Origin: Microvirga soli
GTDB taxonomy: Bacteria; Pseudomonadota; Alphaproteobacteria; Rhizobiales; Beijerinckiaceae
NCBI RefSeq assembly: GCF_016734765.1
Contig: NZ_JAERQE010000001.1
Location: 1 to 64,000 of the forward strand
Direction of reading: 5' to 3'
DNA length: 64,000 nt
In this document: positions 34,407-46,106 of the stretch, piece by piece
How the letters are laid out: the number at the start of each line of letters is the position of its first letter
Position numbering within the stretch: the first letter of the stretch is position 1
Made by a program: the position numbers and the translations under genes
The notes under the pieces: model-generated
What the model saw: the letters and a program-made list of their open reading frames with translations, nothing else
Database searches by the model: none
What the model was told of the DNA's origin: nothing

Positions 34407-35156
34407 TCAGCCGCGGTGCTCGATTACCGTCACGATGCGACGGGTGCGAGGCTCGAGGATCACGATTTGATCGCGCACGACAATGTATTTGCACTCCGGC
34501 AGGCCGGTCAGGATGCGCTCAACATTGTCCGGGCAATCGTACAGGGTCGTCACCGATGTCGGAACGGTCGAGCCGACGCTGACGCTGAACTCCACATTGG
34601 TGAGCGGCTGCACGTTCACGCTGGTGAACGACCGCGAGATCTGCGTCCGCTGCTCCGACGTCACGTTGATGTTCGTCGAGCTCGACGACGAGGTCGTGCT
34701 GCCGGTGGTGTTGGTGTTGGCCGCACCACCCGTGCTGTTGGACGCGTTGCCCGTGGTGTTCGAGCTGCCGCTGGTGCCGCTGGCGGCCGTGCCCGATTTC
34801 GTGCCTTGGGTCGTGCCCTGCGCCGTGCCGGACGTGCCGGAGGTCCCCGATGAGCCGGATTGGTCACTGTCGGTCGAGCTGCCGCCCGTGGTCGAGGTGC
34901 CGGAGGAACCGCCGGTGCTGGTGGACGCAGAGCCACCGGATGAGGTTCCGCTCGTCGATCCGGATGCACCGCCCGAGGTCGTGCCCGAGGCGCCGCCGGA
35001 CGAACCGCCGGGCGTCATGATCGTTGAGCCGCCCGAGGAACCACCCGAAGCGCCGCCGGCGCTGCCGCCGCTCGAGCTACCGCTCGTCTGCGCCATGGCA
35101 GCCACGCTCAAGGAGAGGGTCGCTGCTGCTACGCTGGCCAGTAAAGTCACACGCAT
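34407..35156 (-). CDS. DUF1236 domain-containing exported protein
   Basis: 249 residues. A signal peptide (MRVTLLASVAAATLSLSVAA, cut after MAQ near residue 22) leads into about 140 residues almost wholly of Gly, Ser, Thr and Ala repeats (GGSSGGS, SGTSGT patterns). The last 80-90 residues are a DUF1236 domain, beginning around QRTQISRSF and ending with a two-cysteine DCPDNVERILTGLPECKYIVV segment. DUF1236 proteins are periplasmic and common in Hyphomicrobiales, with no known biochemical role. A strong AGGGAGG precedes the ATG at 35156. The plus strand opposite is open by codon bias only. Confidence 0.88.
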   Translation of the reverse strand: MRVTLLASVAAATLSLSVAAMAQTSGSSSGGSAGGASGGSSGGSTIMTPGGSSGGASGTTSGGASGSTSGTSSGGSASTSTGGSSGTSTTGGSSTDSDQSGSSGTSGTSGTAQGTTQGTKSGTAASGTSGSSNTTGNASNSTGGAANTNTTGSTTSSSSSTNINVTSEQRTQISRSFTSVNVQPLTNVEFSVSVGSTVPTSVTTLYDCPDNVERILTGLPECKYIVVRDQIVILEPRTRRIVTVIEHRG

Positions 35157-35427
35157 TGGATGAAACCTCCCTTTGATGAGGAGCCGAGAATAGCCCTCTG
35201 CAATGCCTATCAACGGGGGTTTTCAGGTGGGGTTCCGTTCCCATCATCAAGTGCCTGCGCCGTACATCTGGGGTTCATGAACATGAACGAAAGGCCTTGA
35301 AAACCGGGGCTTTTTTGAGCAAGTGACGCGGTGTGCTGCTGCCGCGTTCCGCCCACGAACACAGACGCTGCAAAGCCCGTTCGGCGCAGGCTCGAGGCCG
35401 CTCGGTCGAATGAGGATCGGAAGATCG

Positions 35428-35976
35428 TCAGGGGTGGACAGAACTATGCAGTCGTTCCGATGTGAGCGGCGCAAAGGCCGTCACGACCTTCTCGTAAACA
35501 GGCCGCTTGAACGGGATGATCAGCTCCGGCAGGCGGTACATCTCCTCCCAGCGCCATTCGTCGAATTCCGGCCTGTGGCCGCCGCCGCCCGGCTGAAGGA
35601 TGTTGATCTCGCTGTCATCGCCCTCGAAGCGGAAAGCGAACCATTTCTGGTTCTGCCCGCGGTAACGTCCGCGCCATGCGCGCCCCGCCACCATGGTGGG
35701 CAGATCGTAAGCATACCATTCGGGCGCCTCTGCCAAGAGGCTCACGGAGCGGACGCTGGTTTCCTCATGAAGTTCGCGCAGAGCCGCCTGATAGGGCTCC
35801 TCGCCCGGATCGATCCCGCCCTGGGGCATCTGCCAGGAATAGCCGTCGGACGCCGCATCGGCCTCGGAACGGCGCCGGCCGATGAAAACCAGGTTATCCT
35901 TGTTGATCAGCATCACGCCGACACAGGAGCGGTAGGGCAGATCCTTTCTGGCCTGTGATCCTCTTGCGCTCCTCAT
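35428..35976 (-). CDS. rppH: RNA pyrophosphohydrolase
   Basis: 182-residue Nudix enzyme that removes pyrophosphate from 5' triphosphate RNA, starting mRNA decay. The Nudix box [23 protein letters not shown] covers residues 53-75 in full consensus, preceded by YSWQMPQ and followed by the conserved WYAYDLP and FAFRFEG blocks of the RppH/IalA branch. The start at 35976 fits family length. It lies downstream of ctpA in the same direction, but a terminator separates them. Confidence 0.92.
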   Translation of the reverse strand: MRSARGSQARKDLPYRSCVGVMLINKDNLVFIGRRRSEADAASDGYSWQMPQGGIDPGEEPYQAALRELHEETSVRSVSLLAEAPEWYAYDLPTMVAGRAWRGRYRGQNQKWFAFRFEGDDSEINILQPGGGGHRPEFDEWRWEEMYRLPELIIPFKRPVYEKVVTAFAPLTSERLHSSVHP

Positions 35977-36126
35977 CAGACACTCACTCCCTCGATCACG
36001 GAATTCGGATGCAGCCGGTTCTTGAATACTGCCGGCGCTTGGTCCTGGTTCCGAAGCAGGAGGAGAGAGTGCCGCTTCGCCAGCCCTCGCACAAGCCTTT
36101 CCGCAAGGCTGTGGATGCCTCAACAG

Positions 36127-36165
36127 AAAAGGGCCTGACGGAACGCGATCCCGTCAGGCCCTTTT
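36127..36165 (-). terminator. intrinsic terminator after ctpA
   Basis: Perfect 11-bp stem GGGCCTGACGG / CCGTCAGGCCC with a 9-base loop and T runs on both sides, so it can work in either direction. It lies 37 bp past the ctpA stop. Confidence 0.88.
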
Positions 36166-36201
36166 GCATTACTGTTTCTCGGACGAAAGAACGAGCCGCC
36201 C

Positions 36202-37524
36202 TTAGTTCGGATTCGGCCGCGTCGCCGTATTGGCCGCATCCTTGCGAACGCCATGCAGCAGGTCATAAGCCGCGATCAGCTGCTTGTCCTTGCTGGCATC
36301 CGGCGGGATGTAGGCCGAGGAGCCGCCGCGCTCTTCCTTCTCGCCGCCGTTCTGCAGGTGACCGCGCAGACCGGCTTCGCCCTTGGTCTCGTCCTTGCCT
36401 TTGAGCTCTTCGGGAATGTCCTGCAGCACCTCGATGTCAGGATCGATGCCCTTGGCCTGGATCGACCGGCCGGCCGGGGTGTAGTAGCGCGCCGTCGTCA
36501 GGCGCACGGCCCCGTTGCCGCCGAGCGGGATAATGGTCTGGACGGAGCCCTTGCCGAATGAGCGGGTTCCGAGAACTGTCGCCCGCTTGTGATCCTGCAG
36601 GGCGCCGGCCACAATCTCGGAGGCCGAGGCGGAACCGCCGTTGACGAGCACCACCAGCGGCTTGCCCTTGGTCAGGTCGCCGGCCTTGGCGCTGAAGCGC
36701 TGGGTATCCTCGGCGTTCCGGCTGCGGGTCGAGACGATCTCGCCGCGGTCGAGGAAGGCGTCGGACACCATGATCGCCTGATCGAGCAGGCCGCCCGGGT
36801 TGTTACGCAGGTCGATGACGAAGCCCGCCACCTTGTCGGCCCCGATATCGCTGGTGAGCTTGTCGATGCCGGCCCGCAGAGCCTCGTAGGTCTGCTCGTT
36901 GAACTGGGTCACGCGCAGCACGCCGATGTCGCCTTCGACGCGGGCCCGAACCGGACGCACCTTGATGGTCTCGCGGGTCAGCTTCACCTCCACCGGATCC
37001 TTGGCTTCCTTGCGCTGGATCTTGAGGGTGACGGAGGAATTGACCGGGCCGCGCATCTTGTCGACCGCCTGGTTCAGGTTGAGGCCCTGAACCGGCTCGT
37101 CGTTGATGTGGGTGATGATGTCGTTGGCGAGGACGCCGGCGCGGGACGCGGGGGTCTCGTCGATCGGGGTCACGACCTTGACGAGGCCGTCCTCCATGGT
37201 GACCTCGATGCCGAGGCCGCCGAACTCGCCACGGGTCTGCACCTGCATGTCTCGGAAGCTCTTGGCATCCATGAAGCTCGAATGCGGATCGAGGGAGGTC
37301 AGCATGCCGTTGATGGCGGACTCGACCAGCTTGGCCTCTTCAGGCTTTTCGACATAATCCGTGCGGACCTTCTCGAAGACGTCTCCGAAAAGGCTCAGCT
37401 GCCGGTACGTGTCGGCCGAGGCGGCAACCGCGCTCATGCCCGACAGCAGGCTGGTCTGCGACACCATGGTCGCGCTGCCTGCGCCGATGGCCGCACCGAG
37501 AATCAAGAGAGATAGTTTGCGCAT
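36202..37524 (-). CDS. ctpA: C-terminal processing peptidase, S41 family
   Basis: 440-residue periplasmic serine protease. An N-terminal signal or anchor (MRKLSLLILGAAIGAGSATM) is followed by the N-terminal helical part, a PDZ domain at about residues 85-170 (FGGLGIEVTMEDGLVKVVTP) and the S41 domain with the Ser in GGSASASEIV and the Lys in RSFGKGSVQT, the Ser-Lys dyad. Such enzymes trim or degrade envelope proteins. The ATG overlaps the envC stop by one base. The order envC-ctpA-rppH is conserved in Hyphomicrobiales. Confidence 0.95.
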   Translation of the reverse strand: MRKLSLLILGAAIGAGSATMVSQTSLLSGMSAVAASADTYRQLSLFGDVFEKVRTDYVEKPEEAKLVESAINGMLTSLDPHSSFMDAKSFRDMQVQTRGEFGGLGIEVTMEDGLVKVVTPIDETPASRAGVLANDIITHINDEPVQGLNLNQAVDKMRGPVNSSVTLKIQRKEAKDPVEVKLTRETIKVRPVRARVEGDIGVLRVTQFNEQTYEALRAGIDKLTSDIGADKVAGFVIDLRNNPGGLLDQAIMVSDAFLDRGEIVSTRSRNAEDTQRFSAKAGDLTKGKPLVVLVNGGSASASEIVAGALQDHKRATVLGTRSFGKGSVQTIIPLGGNGAVRLTTARYYTPAGRSIQAKGIDPDIEVLQDIPEELKGKDETKGEAGLRGHLQNGGEKEERGGSSAYIPPDASKDKQLIAAYDLLHGVRKDAANTATRPNPN

Positions 37525-38861
37525 TATCCGCGAACCTTTTCGCTTTGCGATTTTGCCCACCAGGGACTTGGATCGATAGAACCGCCGTCTTTTCTGAACT
37601 CAACATAGAGGACAGGATTGTTCTTTTCTATGGCAGAGCCGATCAAACTCATGAGAGGAGCTTCTCCCATGGTCGCAACAGGCTCGCCGGCGAGCACGAA
37701 CTGCCCAACATCGACGTTGATTTGGTCCATCCCGGCCAGAAGAATATAGTATCCCCCACCGGCGTTGATGATCAAGAGTCGCCCGTAGGAACGGAAGGGG
37801 CCTGCAAAGGCCACCCAGCCATCCGCCGGTGATACCACGCTTGCATTCTGCCGCGTCGTGATCGAAATGCCACGCGTCGTTCCGCCATACCCGTCCGCGG
37901 CGCCGAATTCCTGGGCTGTCTCGCCGCTGACCGGACGCGGCAGGAGGCCACGGGCTTCCGAGAAGGGAATCTTGGGAGCAAGCCGCGCCGGGTCCCGGAA
38001 GGCCAGCTGGGCGAACTTCTCGCGGGTTTCCCGCTCCTGGGCCTCGGCGGCCTTGCGGGCCTCCTCGGCGGCCCTCCGGGCGCCGGCCGTCTCCGCTTCC
38101 ATGCGGTCGATCAGTTCCTTGAGGGTTCCGGCCTGACGGGCCAGTTCCTCGGCTCTTGAGCGCTCGGCGCCGACATTGCGCTCCACCTCGGCGATGCGGC
38201 CCTGCCGGGCCTCCATGAGGGCGGCAAGACGCTCCTGCTCCCGGGTGAGCCCTGTCAGCTCCCCATTCAGGGTCGCGCGATCCGTGGTGATCGCCTCCTT
38301 CAGGCGCACGAGCTCAGTCAGGTCCGTGGCCAGGATCTCGGCCTCGACGCGCAGCTCGGGTAGAACGGCGCCCAGCATGATCGAGGCGCGCACCGCCTCG
38401 AGCATATCCTCGGGCCGCACCAGCACGGCCGGCGGCGGGCGGCGTCCCATGCGCTGCAAGGCGGCGAAGACCTCGATGATGACGCCCCGCCGGCTCTGCA
38501 GGGAGCGCCGGATGGCCGCTTCGCTGGAGGTCAGGGTCTGAAGCCGCTGCTCCAGGCCCCGGATGCGGTCCTCGATGCCGCGCACGCGCTCGGCCGTGCC
38601 GATCAGAGCGGCATTGAGCTTGGCCCGGTCGGCCTTGACGGTTTCGATTTCGGCTTCAAGGCGGCGGCGCGCTTCGGCATTGGCCGTGATCGCCTCCTCC
38701 AGGACCTTCAGATCCTGCTCCCGGCGCGCCTTGTCCTCAGGCGTTTCAGCCGGAAGCGCAGGCGCGGGCTGCTGGGCCCCGGCAGGGCTCAGGCTGGCGG
38801 CAACCATCAGGGCTGCAAGGCAAAAAACCTTGCGAGAGGGTAAGGATTTGATGCTGATCAT
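37524..38861 (-). CDS. envC: murein hydrolase activator EnvC
   Basis: 445-residue periplasmic protein with a signal peptide (cut after about residue 29), long coiled-coil from about 35 to 290, and a C-terminal LytM domain at about 320-435. The LytM domain has lost the zinc ligands: the HxxxD site reads TRQNASV and the HxH site region reads YYILLAGM. It is thus non-catalytic, as in EnvC proteins that activate amidases during division. It is 2 bp downstream of rlmH and overlaps ctpA by one base. Confidence 0.92.
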   Translation of the reverse strand: MISIKSLPSRKVFCLAALMVAASLSPAGAQQPAPALPAETPEDKARREQDLKVLEEAITANAEARRRLEAEIETVKADRAKLNAALIGTAERVRGIEDRIRGLEQRLQTLTSSEAAIRRSLQSRRGVIIEVFAALQRMGRRPPPAVLVRPEDMLEAVRASIMLGAVLPELRVEAEILATDLTELVRLKEAITTDRATLNGELTGLTREQERLAALMEARQGRIAEVERNVGAERSRAEELARQAGTLKELIDRMEAETAGARRAAEEARKAAEAQERETREKFAQLAFRDPARLAPKIPFSEARGLLPRPVSGETAQEFGAADGYGGTTRGISITTRQNASVVSPADGWVAFAGPFRSYGRLLIINAGGGYYILLAGMDQINVDVGQFVLAGEPVATMGEAPLMSLIGSAIEKNNPVLYVEFRKDGGSIDPSPWWAKSQSEKVRG

Positions 38862-38863
38862 CC

Positions 38864-39358
38864 TCAGGAATCATCATGGCCGGCGCGATGATAAGGGTGA
38901 CCGGCGATGATTGTCAGGGCCCTATACAGCTGTTCGGCCACGAGCGCCCGCACGATCTGGTGCGGCATCGTGAGCGCCCCGAAGGAAACCACGAGTTCCG
39001 CGCGCTGTCGCAGCTTGGGGTCGAGCCCATCGGGCCCGCCGATGACGCAGGCGATGCCGGAGCGGCCCTCGTCCCGCCACTGCCTGATTTTTTCGGCGAA
39101 AGCCTCGCTGGAGGGGCTCTTGCCGCGCTCGTCGAAGACGATCAGCACGGATGAGCCGGCTTTCTCGAGCAAAGCCGCGGCCTCTTCGGCACGGCGGTCG
39201 TCATCCCGGCGCGCACGGCTTTCGGGCAGCTCGACCATGTCGAGCCCGGCCAGCCCCAAGGCCCGGCCCATGCCCTCGACCCGTTGCCTGTATCGCTCGA
39301 CCAGCTCTCGCTCGGGGCCGCTCTTGAGACGGCCCACGGCCAGCAAGCTCAGTCGCAC
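38864..39358 (-). CDS. rlmH: 23S rRNA (pseudouridine1915-N3)-methyltransferase
   Basis: 164-residue SPOUT methyltransferase that modifies pseudouridine 1915 in helix 69 of the 70S ribosome. The N-terminus MRLSLLAVGRLKSGPERELVERY and the knotted SAM-binding part with VLIVFDERGKSPSSEAFAEKI, CVIGGPDGLD, SFGALTMPHQIVRALVAEQLYRA are diagnostic. It follows rsfS by 15 bp and precedes envC by 2 bp. Confidence 0.96.
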   Translation of the reverse strand: MRLSLLAVGRLKSGPERELVERYRQRVEGMGRALGLAGLDMVELPESRARRDDDRRAEEAAALLEKAGSSVLIVFDERGKSPSSEAFAEKIRQWRDEGRSGIACVIGGPDGLDPKLRQRAELVVSFGALTMPHQIVRALVAEQLYRALTIIAGHPYHRAGHDDS

Positions 39359-39373
39359 GATCTCGGCCTTAGG

Positions 39374-39808
39374 TTAGCTTGCGCGATCCTGAGGACGGTC
39401 GGCGCCCCACATCTTCTCGAGGTTGTAGAAACCGCGAACTTCGGGGCGGAAAACGTGGATCAGCACGTCGCCGGCATCGATGAGCACCCAATCGCAGGCC
39501 GGCAGGCCTTCGACGCGCGCGTTCCCGAACCCCTTGTCCTTGAGGTCCTTGATGACGCGCTCGGCGATCGCACCGACATGGCGGTCGGAGCGGCCCGAGG
39601 TCACGATCATGGTGTCAGCAAGCGAGGTCTTTCCGGCCAGGTCGATCTCGACCGTGTTCTCGGCCTTCATGTCCTCGATGGAAGCCAGGGCAACGGCCCG
39701 GATGTCCTCTGCGGCAGGAGCGTCCGCTCCGGCGAGAGGCGGAAGCGGCTTCAAGTCCGCTTCGACGGAAGATAGTCGGTTCAGGTTCAGACCCTTTCTC
39801 AGCAGCAC
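39374..39808 (-). CDS. rsfS: ribosome silencing factor RsfS
   Basis: 144-residue RsfS/Iojap protein that binds L14 on the 50S subunit and blocks subunit joining in poor nutrient conditions. The core shows VEIDLAGKTSLADTMIVTSGRSDRHVGAIAE and the conserved CDWVLIDAGDVLIHVFRPEVRGFYNLEKMW. No ATG lies at a sensible place; the GTG at 39808 is the best start by frame and family length, giving about 30 extra residues before the core. nadD ends 44 bp upstream. Confidence 0.9.
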   Translation of the reverse strand: MLLRKGLNLNRLSSVEADLKPLPPLAGADAPAAEDIRAVALASIEDMKAENTVEIDLAGKTSLADTMIVTSGRSDRHVGAIAERVIKDLKDKGFGNARVEGLPACDWVLIDAGDVLIHVFRPEVRGFYNLEKMWGADRPQDRAS

Positions 39809-39852
39809 TCGGAGGTGCCAGCCCTTAAGATAATGCGGGAAGGCCCCATTTT

Positions 39853-40509
39853 TCAACGTCCCCCAACGGGAGAAGTTCGTCGCAGACGGCGCAGCAGGGT
39901 GGACGACAGATGGGACCGGGGTCCGTGCAGGAAGACCCAGGCGGGCGGCTTCAGGCCCGGCAGGGCCAGGGCATCGGCCTCGTCGATCCGGGCCTCCGAC
40001 AGGGCCGTGGCGCTGCGGGAGCGGGCAGCCTTCAATGTCCAGCCCGGTCGGTCGACAATGGCCATCGGCATCATGCGGGCGATGCGCCGCCAGCCCCGCC
40101 AGCGATGGAAGCTCGCCAGATTGTCCGCCCCCATGATCCACACGAAGCGGACATTCGGATAGCGTCGCTTGAGGTAGGCCAGGGTATCGACCGTGTAGCG
40201 GGCGCCGATCTCCTCCTCGAAGGCGGTCACGTCGATGCGGGGGTGATCGGCCAAAGCCTGAGCCTCCTCGACCCGCATGGCCATGGTGGCGAGCTCGCCC
40301 GTATCCTTGAGAGGATTGCCCGGGGTCACGATCCACCAGACCCGGTCGAGGCCGAGCCGCTTCAGGGCCATCTGGCTCACGTGCCGGTGCCCCGCATGGG
40401 CCGGGTTGAAGGACCCGCCATAGAGGCCGATCCGCATGCCGGGCGCCACCCGCGGCAGACGGGTCAGGCGAGAGGGTCCGATGCGGAAGCGGGAGGGGCT
40501 CAGCTTCAC
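39853..40509 (-). CDS. nadD: nicotinate-nucleotide adenylyltransferase
   Basis: 218-residue NaMN adenylyltransferase of NAD synthesis. The nucleotidyltransferase motif [18 protein letters not shown] begins at residue 28, with the later [16 protein letters not shown] and [14 protein letters not shown] blocks; the C-terminal ISSTxxR region appears as [10 protein letters not shown]. The ATG overlaps the proA stop by 4 bp (ATGA), so nadD is translationally tied to proA. Confidence 0.95.
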   Translation of the reverse strand: MKLSPSRFRIGPSRLTRLPRVAPGMRIGLYGGSFNPAHAGHRHVSQMALKRLGLDRVWWIVTPGNPLKDTGELATMAMRVEEAQALADHPRIDVTAFEEEIGARYTVDTLAYLKRRYPNVRFVWIMGADNLASFHRWRGWRRIARMMPMAIVDRPGWTLKAARSRSATALSEARIDEADALALPGLKPPAWVFLHGPRSHLSSTLLRRLRRTSPVGGR

Positions 40510-41861
40510 GGACGGGTCTGGCCCGTGCCACGGATGCGGTACTTGAACGAGGTCAGCTGCTCCACGCCCACCGGCCCACGGGCATGCATCCGGCCCGTGG
40601 CGATGCCGATCTCGGCACCGAAGCCGAACTCGCCGCCATCGGCGAACTGGGTCGAGGCGTTGTGGAGCACGATGGCCGAATCCACCTCGGCCAGGAAGCG
40701 CTCGGCGGCGGCCCCGTCATCCGTGACGATGGAGTCGGTGTGGTGGGAGCCATAAGATTCGATATGGGCAATCGCCTCGTCCAGGCCCTCCACGACCCGG
40801 ACTGAGATGACGGCATCGAGATACTCGGTGCGCCAATCCTCTTCCGACGCCGGGGTCGCACGCGGATCGGCGGCCTGCACGGCCTCATCGCCGCGCACGG
40901 CGCAACCAGCCTCGATCAGCGTCGTGACCAGGGGGTTGAGATGCGTCGCAGCGCAGGCGCGGTCGACCAGCAGCGTCTCGGCCGAGCCGCAGACGCCGGT
41001 GCGGCGCATCTTGGCGTTCAGCACGATGGCCTTCGCCATCTCCAGATCGGCTTTGGCGTGAACGAAAACGTGGCAGATGCCCTCCAGATGCGCGAAGACC
41101 GGCACCCGGGCCTCCTCCTGCACCCTAGCGACAAGGCTTTTGCCGCCGCGCGGCACGATCACGTCGATGTTGCCATCGAGACCCGACAGCATGGCGCCCA
41201 CTGCCGCCCGGTCGCGGGTCGGAACGAGACGGATTGCATCCGCCGGCAGACCCGCCTGCTCAAGCCCCTCCCCCATGGCCTGTGCGATGGCCAGGGACGT
41301 GCGGAAGCTCTCCGACCCCGTGCGCAGGATCGCGGCATTGCCAGCCTTCAGGCACAGCGCTCCCGCATCCGCCGTCACGTTGGGACGGCTCTCGAAGATG
41401 ACGCCGACGACCCCGAGCGGCGTCGCCACCCGGTCGATCTCCAGCCCGTTCGGACGCTCGAAGCGCGCCAGCACGCGCCCGACAGGATCGGGCAGATCGG
41501 CAATGCTCTCGACCGCAGCAGCAATCGCCTCAAGCCGCTCAGGACTCAGCATGAGGCGGTCGATGAAGGAGGCAGGCTGCCCCTTGGCCTTCGCCTCGGA
41601 CAGATCCCGCTCGTTGGCGCCAAGGATCGCATCCGCCCGCGCCCGGATGCGGACGGCCATGGCGCGCAGCGCGGCATTCTTGTCGTCAGCGGAGGCGAGC
41701 GCCACGCGCCGGGCGGCCGTCCGGGCGCGGCGGCCGAGCTCGCGCATGAGCGCCGGAACGTCCGGCTCGCCAACCCAGGCCGCACCTGAAGCTGCCCTTG
41801 GCGCGTTGAGATGGTCAGCGAGCACTTCTGAAATCAAGGCGCGAATGTCGTCCATGTCCAA
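40506..41861 (-). CDS. proA: glutamate-5-semialdehyde dehydrogenase
   Basis: 451-residue gamma-glutamyl phosphate reductase, the NADPH-dependent second step of proline synthesis. The aldehyde dehydrogenase fold has its catalytic cysteine in [14 protein letters not shown]; other blocks are [32 protein letters not shown], and C-terminal [20 protein letters not shown]. Start 41861 or 41855 (MDMDD). Unusually, proB is not adjacent: a DUF72 gene on the other strand lies between, with only 28 bp separating the two divergent starts. Confidence 0.95.
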   Translation of the reverse strand: MDMDDIRALISEVLADHLNAPRAASGAAWVGEPDVPALMRELGRRARTAARRVALASADDKNAALRAMAVRIRARADAILGANERDLSEAKAKGQPASFIDRLMLSPERLEAIAAAVESIADLPDPVGRVLARFERPNGLEIDRVATPLGVVGVIFESRPNVTADAGALCLKAGNAAILRTGSESFRTSLAIAQAMGEGLEQAGLPADAIRLVPTRDRAAVGAMLSGLDGNIDVIVPRGGKSLVARVQEEARVPVFAHLEGICHVFVHAKADLEMAKAIVLNAKMRRTGVCGSAETLLVDRACAATHLNPLVTTLIEAGCAVRGDEAVQAADPRATPASEEDWRTEYLDAVISVRVVEGLDEAIAHIESYGSHHTDSIVTDDGAAAERFLAEVDSAIVLHNASTQFADGGEFGFGAEIGIATGRMHARGPVGVEQLTSFKYRIRGTGQTRP

Positions 41862-42680
41862 ATCCCGGCCCCTGAGAATTCCAAGGGAAATGCCTCATTC
41901 GCAACCCATAGCACGGCAGGCGGCCCCGGAGCCAAGCCGCCTCACCTTGCCTGAGATTCGCGTCGGAACCTCGGGCTGGCACTATCGATCCTGGCATGGA
42001 CCTTTCTACCCGGCGCACGTGAAGATCAAGGACTTCCTGTCCTATTACGTCCAGCGCTTCGACACGGCGGAGATCAACAACTCCTTTTATCGCCTCCCCA
42101 CCGAGCAGGCCGTGCAGGCCTGGCATGATTCCACGCCGAAGCGGTTCCTGTTCGCCTGGAAGGCTTCGCGCTTCATCACTCACATGAAGCGACTGAAAGG
42201 GATCGAGGAGAGCATTGATCTCGTCTTCGGCCGCATGAGCGGCTTAAGCGACAAGTTCGGCCCGGTCCTGTTTCAGCTGCCGCCTACCTTCAAAGCCGAG
42301 GCCGAGACCCGGGAGCGGGTGGCGCGCTGCCTGTCGCTCATCCCGCAGGGACGCCGCTGCGCCTTCGAGTTCCGTCATTCAAGCTGGTATGAGGAGAACA
42401 CCTTCCGGATCCTGCGTGATCATAACGCGGCGCTCTGCATCTCCGATCACGCGGATGCGCCCGCGCCCTGGGAGGCGACCGCCGATTTTGTCTATGTACG
42501 CGCCCACGGCACCGATGGCCGCTATGCGGGCAGCTATTCGGCCGAGACGCTGCAGGATTGGACCGGGCGCATTGCCGATTGGCGCAAGGATGAGCGCAGC
42601 GTCTATGTCTATTTCGACAACGACATCAAGAGCGCCGCCCCCGGTGACGCACAAACCTTGCTGAAGCTTTTGGATGAGGA

Positions 42681-44839
<2,159 letters not shown>

Positions 44840-44850
44840 TTACGGGACTG

Positions 44851-44879
44851 GAGCACTTTTCGCAAAAGCGGATCTGCTC
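44851..44879. repeat. palindrome upstream of obg
   Basis: 29 bp from GAGCA to TGCTC with CACTTTTCGCAAAAGCGGATC inside, containing the CGCAAAAGCG partial palindrome. It looks like a short member of the Rhizobium-type intergenic repeats and is 24 bp before the obg start on the minus strand. Confidence 0.45.
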
Positions 44880-44934
44880 TCGCGGTTAAAATGCGGCCGT
44901 CCACGTCCATCGTGCGGGAGCAACGCGGACGAAA

Positions 44935-44970
44935 GAGAAGCGCTCCCGGAAAGACTCCGGGAGCGCGGCA
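44935..44970 (-). terminator. intrinsic terminator after the GNAT gene
   Basis: Perfect 11-bp stem GCGCTCCCGGA / TCCGGGAGCGC, 5-base loop, followed on the minus strand by TTCTCTTTC. It is 9 bp past the GNAT stop and separates it from obg. Confidence 0.75.
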
Positions 44971-44974
44971 TGTA

Positions 44975-45625
44975 TTAGCTCGCGAGAGAGATTTCCCGCT
45001 CCACCTCCACCTCGAGGGAGAGCGGCTCGCGCACGAAGCCGGTCTGACCCCAGGTCTTCAGGCTCTCCCAGGTGCGCCGGTCGAGCCGGAAGTGATCCAC
45101 CGGATAGAGGCCGCACCGGGCCGGCAGCTCGGAGAGCCCGGCGCCCTGATAGGCAAAGCCGCACTTCTCCAGCACCCGCCGGGACCCGGGGTTGATCACC
45201 CGGGCGCAGGCCGTGATCTCATCCTCCTCGCCATAGGCGAAGAAGGCGTCGATCAGGGCGTGGACTGCCTCGGTGGCATAGCCCTTGCCCCAGTAGGGGG
45301 TGCCGAGCCAGTAGCCGAGATCGGGCTTGCCGGTCTCAGGGCTCGGACCGATGCCCACCATGCCGATGAGGGTGTTGGGCTTAGCCACTGGCGTGATGGC
45401 GAGCTGCAGACCCCCGCCGTCCGCATTGGACCGACGGGACTGGAAGATAAATCGCTCGGCATCGTCCGGGTGATATGGATGCGGAATTCGCGCCGTCATC
45501 TCCGCGACCGCTTTCTCCCCGGCGAGGCGTACGATGGCTTGAGCATCCGCAAGGCGGGCCCAGCGCAGCCACAGGCGGCGGGTCTCGAGGCGGAAAACAT
45601 CGTCACGGGTGAGGTCGGGAAACAT
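44975..45625 (-). CDS. GNAT family N-acetyltransferase
   Basis: 216-residue Gcn5-type acetyltransferase of the RimJ/RimL-like group. The acetyl-CoA pocket is seen in GYWLGTPYWGKGYATEAVHAL near residues 110-130, after the strand LIGMVGIGPS, and is followed by INPGSRRVLEKCGF. A start at 45625 (MFPDLTRDDVFRLETRRLWLR) gives the usual N-terminus. It lies between rpmA and obg. The substrate (protein N-terminus, antibiotic or other amine) cannot be told. Confidence 0.88.
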   Translation of the reverse strand: MFPDLTRDDVFRLETRRLWLRWARLADAQAIVRLAGEKAVAEMTARIPHPYHPDDAERFIFQSRRSNADGGGLQLAITPVAKPNTLIGMVGIGPSPETGKPDLGYWLGTPYWGKGYATEAVHALIDAFFAYGEEDEITACARVINPGSRRVLEKCGFAYQGAGLSELPARCGLYPVDHFRLDRRTWESLKTWGQTGFVREPLSLEVEVEREISLAS

Positions 45626-45673
45626 CGTCTTGCTCCGATCCGAATGGGCCCTCCCTGGGCCCGGAAATGACGA

Positions 45674-45700
45674 AGGGGAGGTGGACATCCCACCTCCCCT
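45674..45700 (-). terminator. hairpin between rpmA and the GNAT gene
   Basis: Perfect 11-bp stem AGGGGAGGTGG / CCACCTCCCCT with a 5-base loop. On the minus strand it is followed by TTCGTCATTT. It lies 106 bp past rpmA; a second imperfect hairpin (GAGCTC...CCGCCGG / CCGGCGGGAGCTC, 45743-45785) lies nearer to rpmA. Confidence 0.6.
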
Positions 45701-45805
45701 GTCGATCTCGGATTGGAGCTTGGCCTTTAAGGGGCCTGTCTGGAGCTCTTCATCCGCCGGGTCGGTGTGATGCCGGCGGGAGCTCCTTCGCTTTGCTCTC
45801 GCCGT

Positions 45806-46072
45806 TTACTCTGCGGCCTCTTGGGCCGGTACGACCGATACGAATGCTCGGCCTTGACGCGTCAGGAATCGGACTCGGCCATTGGCCGTGGCAAAGAGGG
45901 TATGATCTTTGCCCATGCCGACATTCGCGCCGGCATGCCATTTGGTGCCGCGCTGACGAATAATGATGTTGCCGGCAACGACCTGCTGATCGCCGAAGCG
46001 CTTGACGCCTAGACGACGGCCTGCCGAGTCGCGACCGTTGCGAGACGAACCGCCTGCTTTTTTGTGAGCCAT
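45806..46072 (-). CDS. rpmA: 50S ribosomal protein L27
   Basis: 88-residue L27, at the peptidyl-transferase centre through its N-terminal tail. The sequence [27 protein letters not shown] and [12 protein letters not shown] are essentially invariant family blocks. It follows rplU by 34 bp in one transcript. Confidence 0.97.
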   Translation of the reverse strand: MAHKKAGGSSRNGRDSAGRRLGVKRFGDQQVVAGNIIIRQRGTKWHAGANVGMGKDHTLFATANGRVRFLTRQGRAFVSVVPAQEAAE

Positions 46073-46106
46073 GGGTTACTCCCGTGTCCTGTGTTGAGCC
46101 GAGCGC

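Noticed and set aside
35157-35427. Possible gene between the DUF1236 gene and rppH
   Set aside because: The short frames there have no ribosome site or family features; it is more likely promoter DNA of the DUF1236 gene and the 3' region of rppH.
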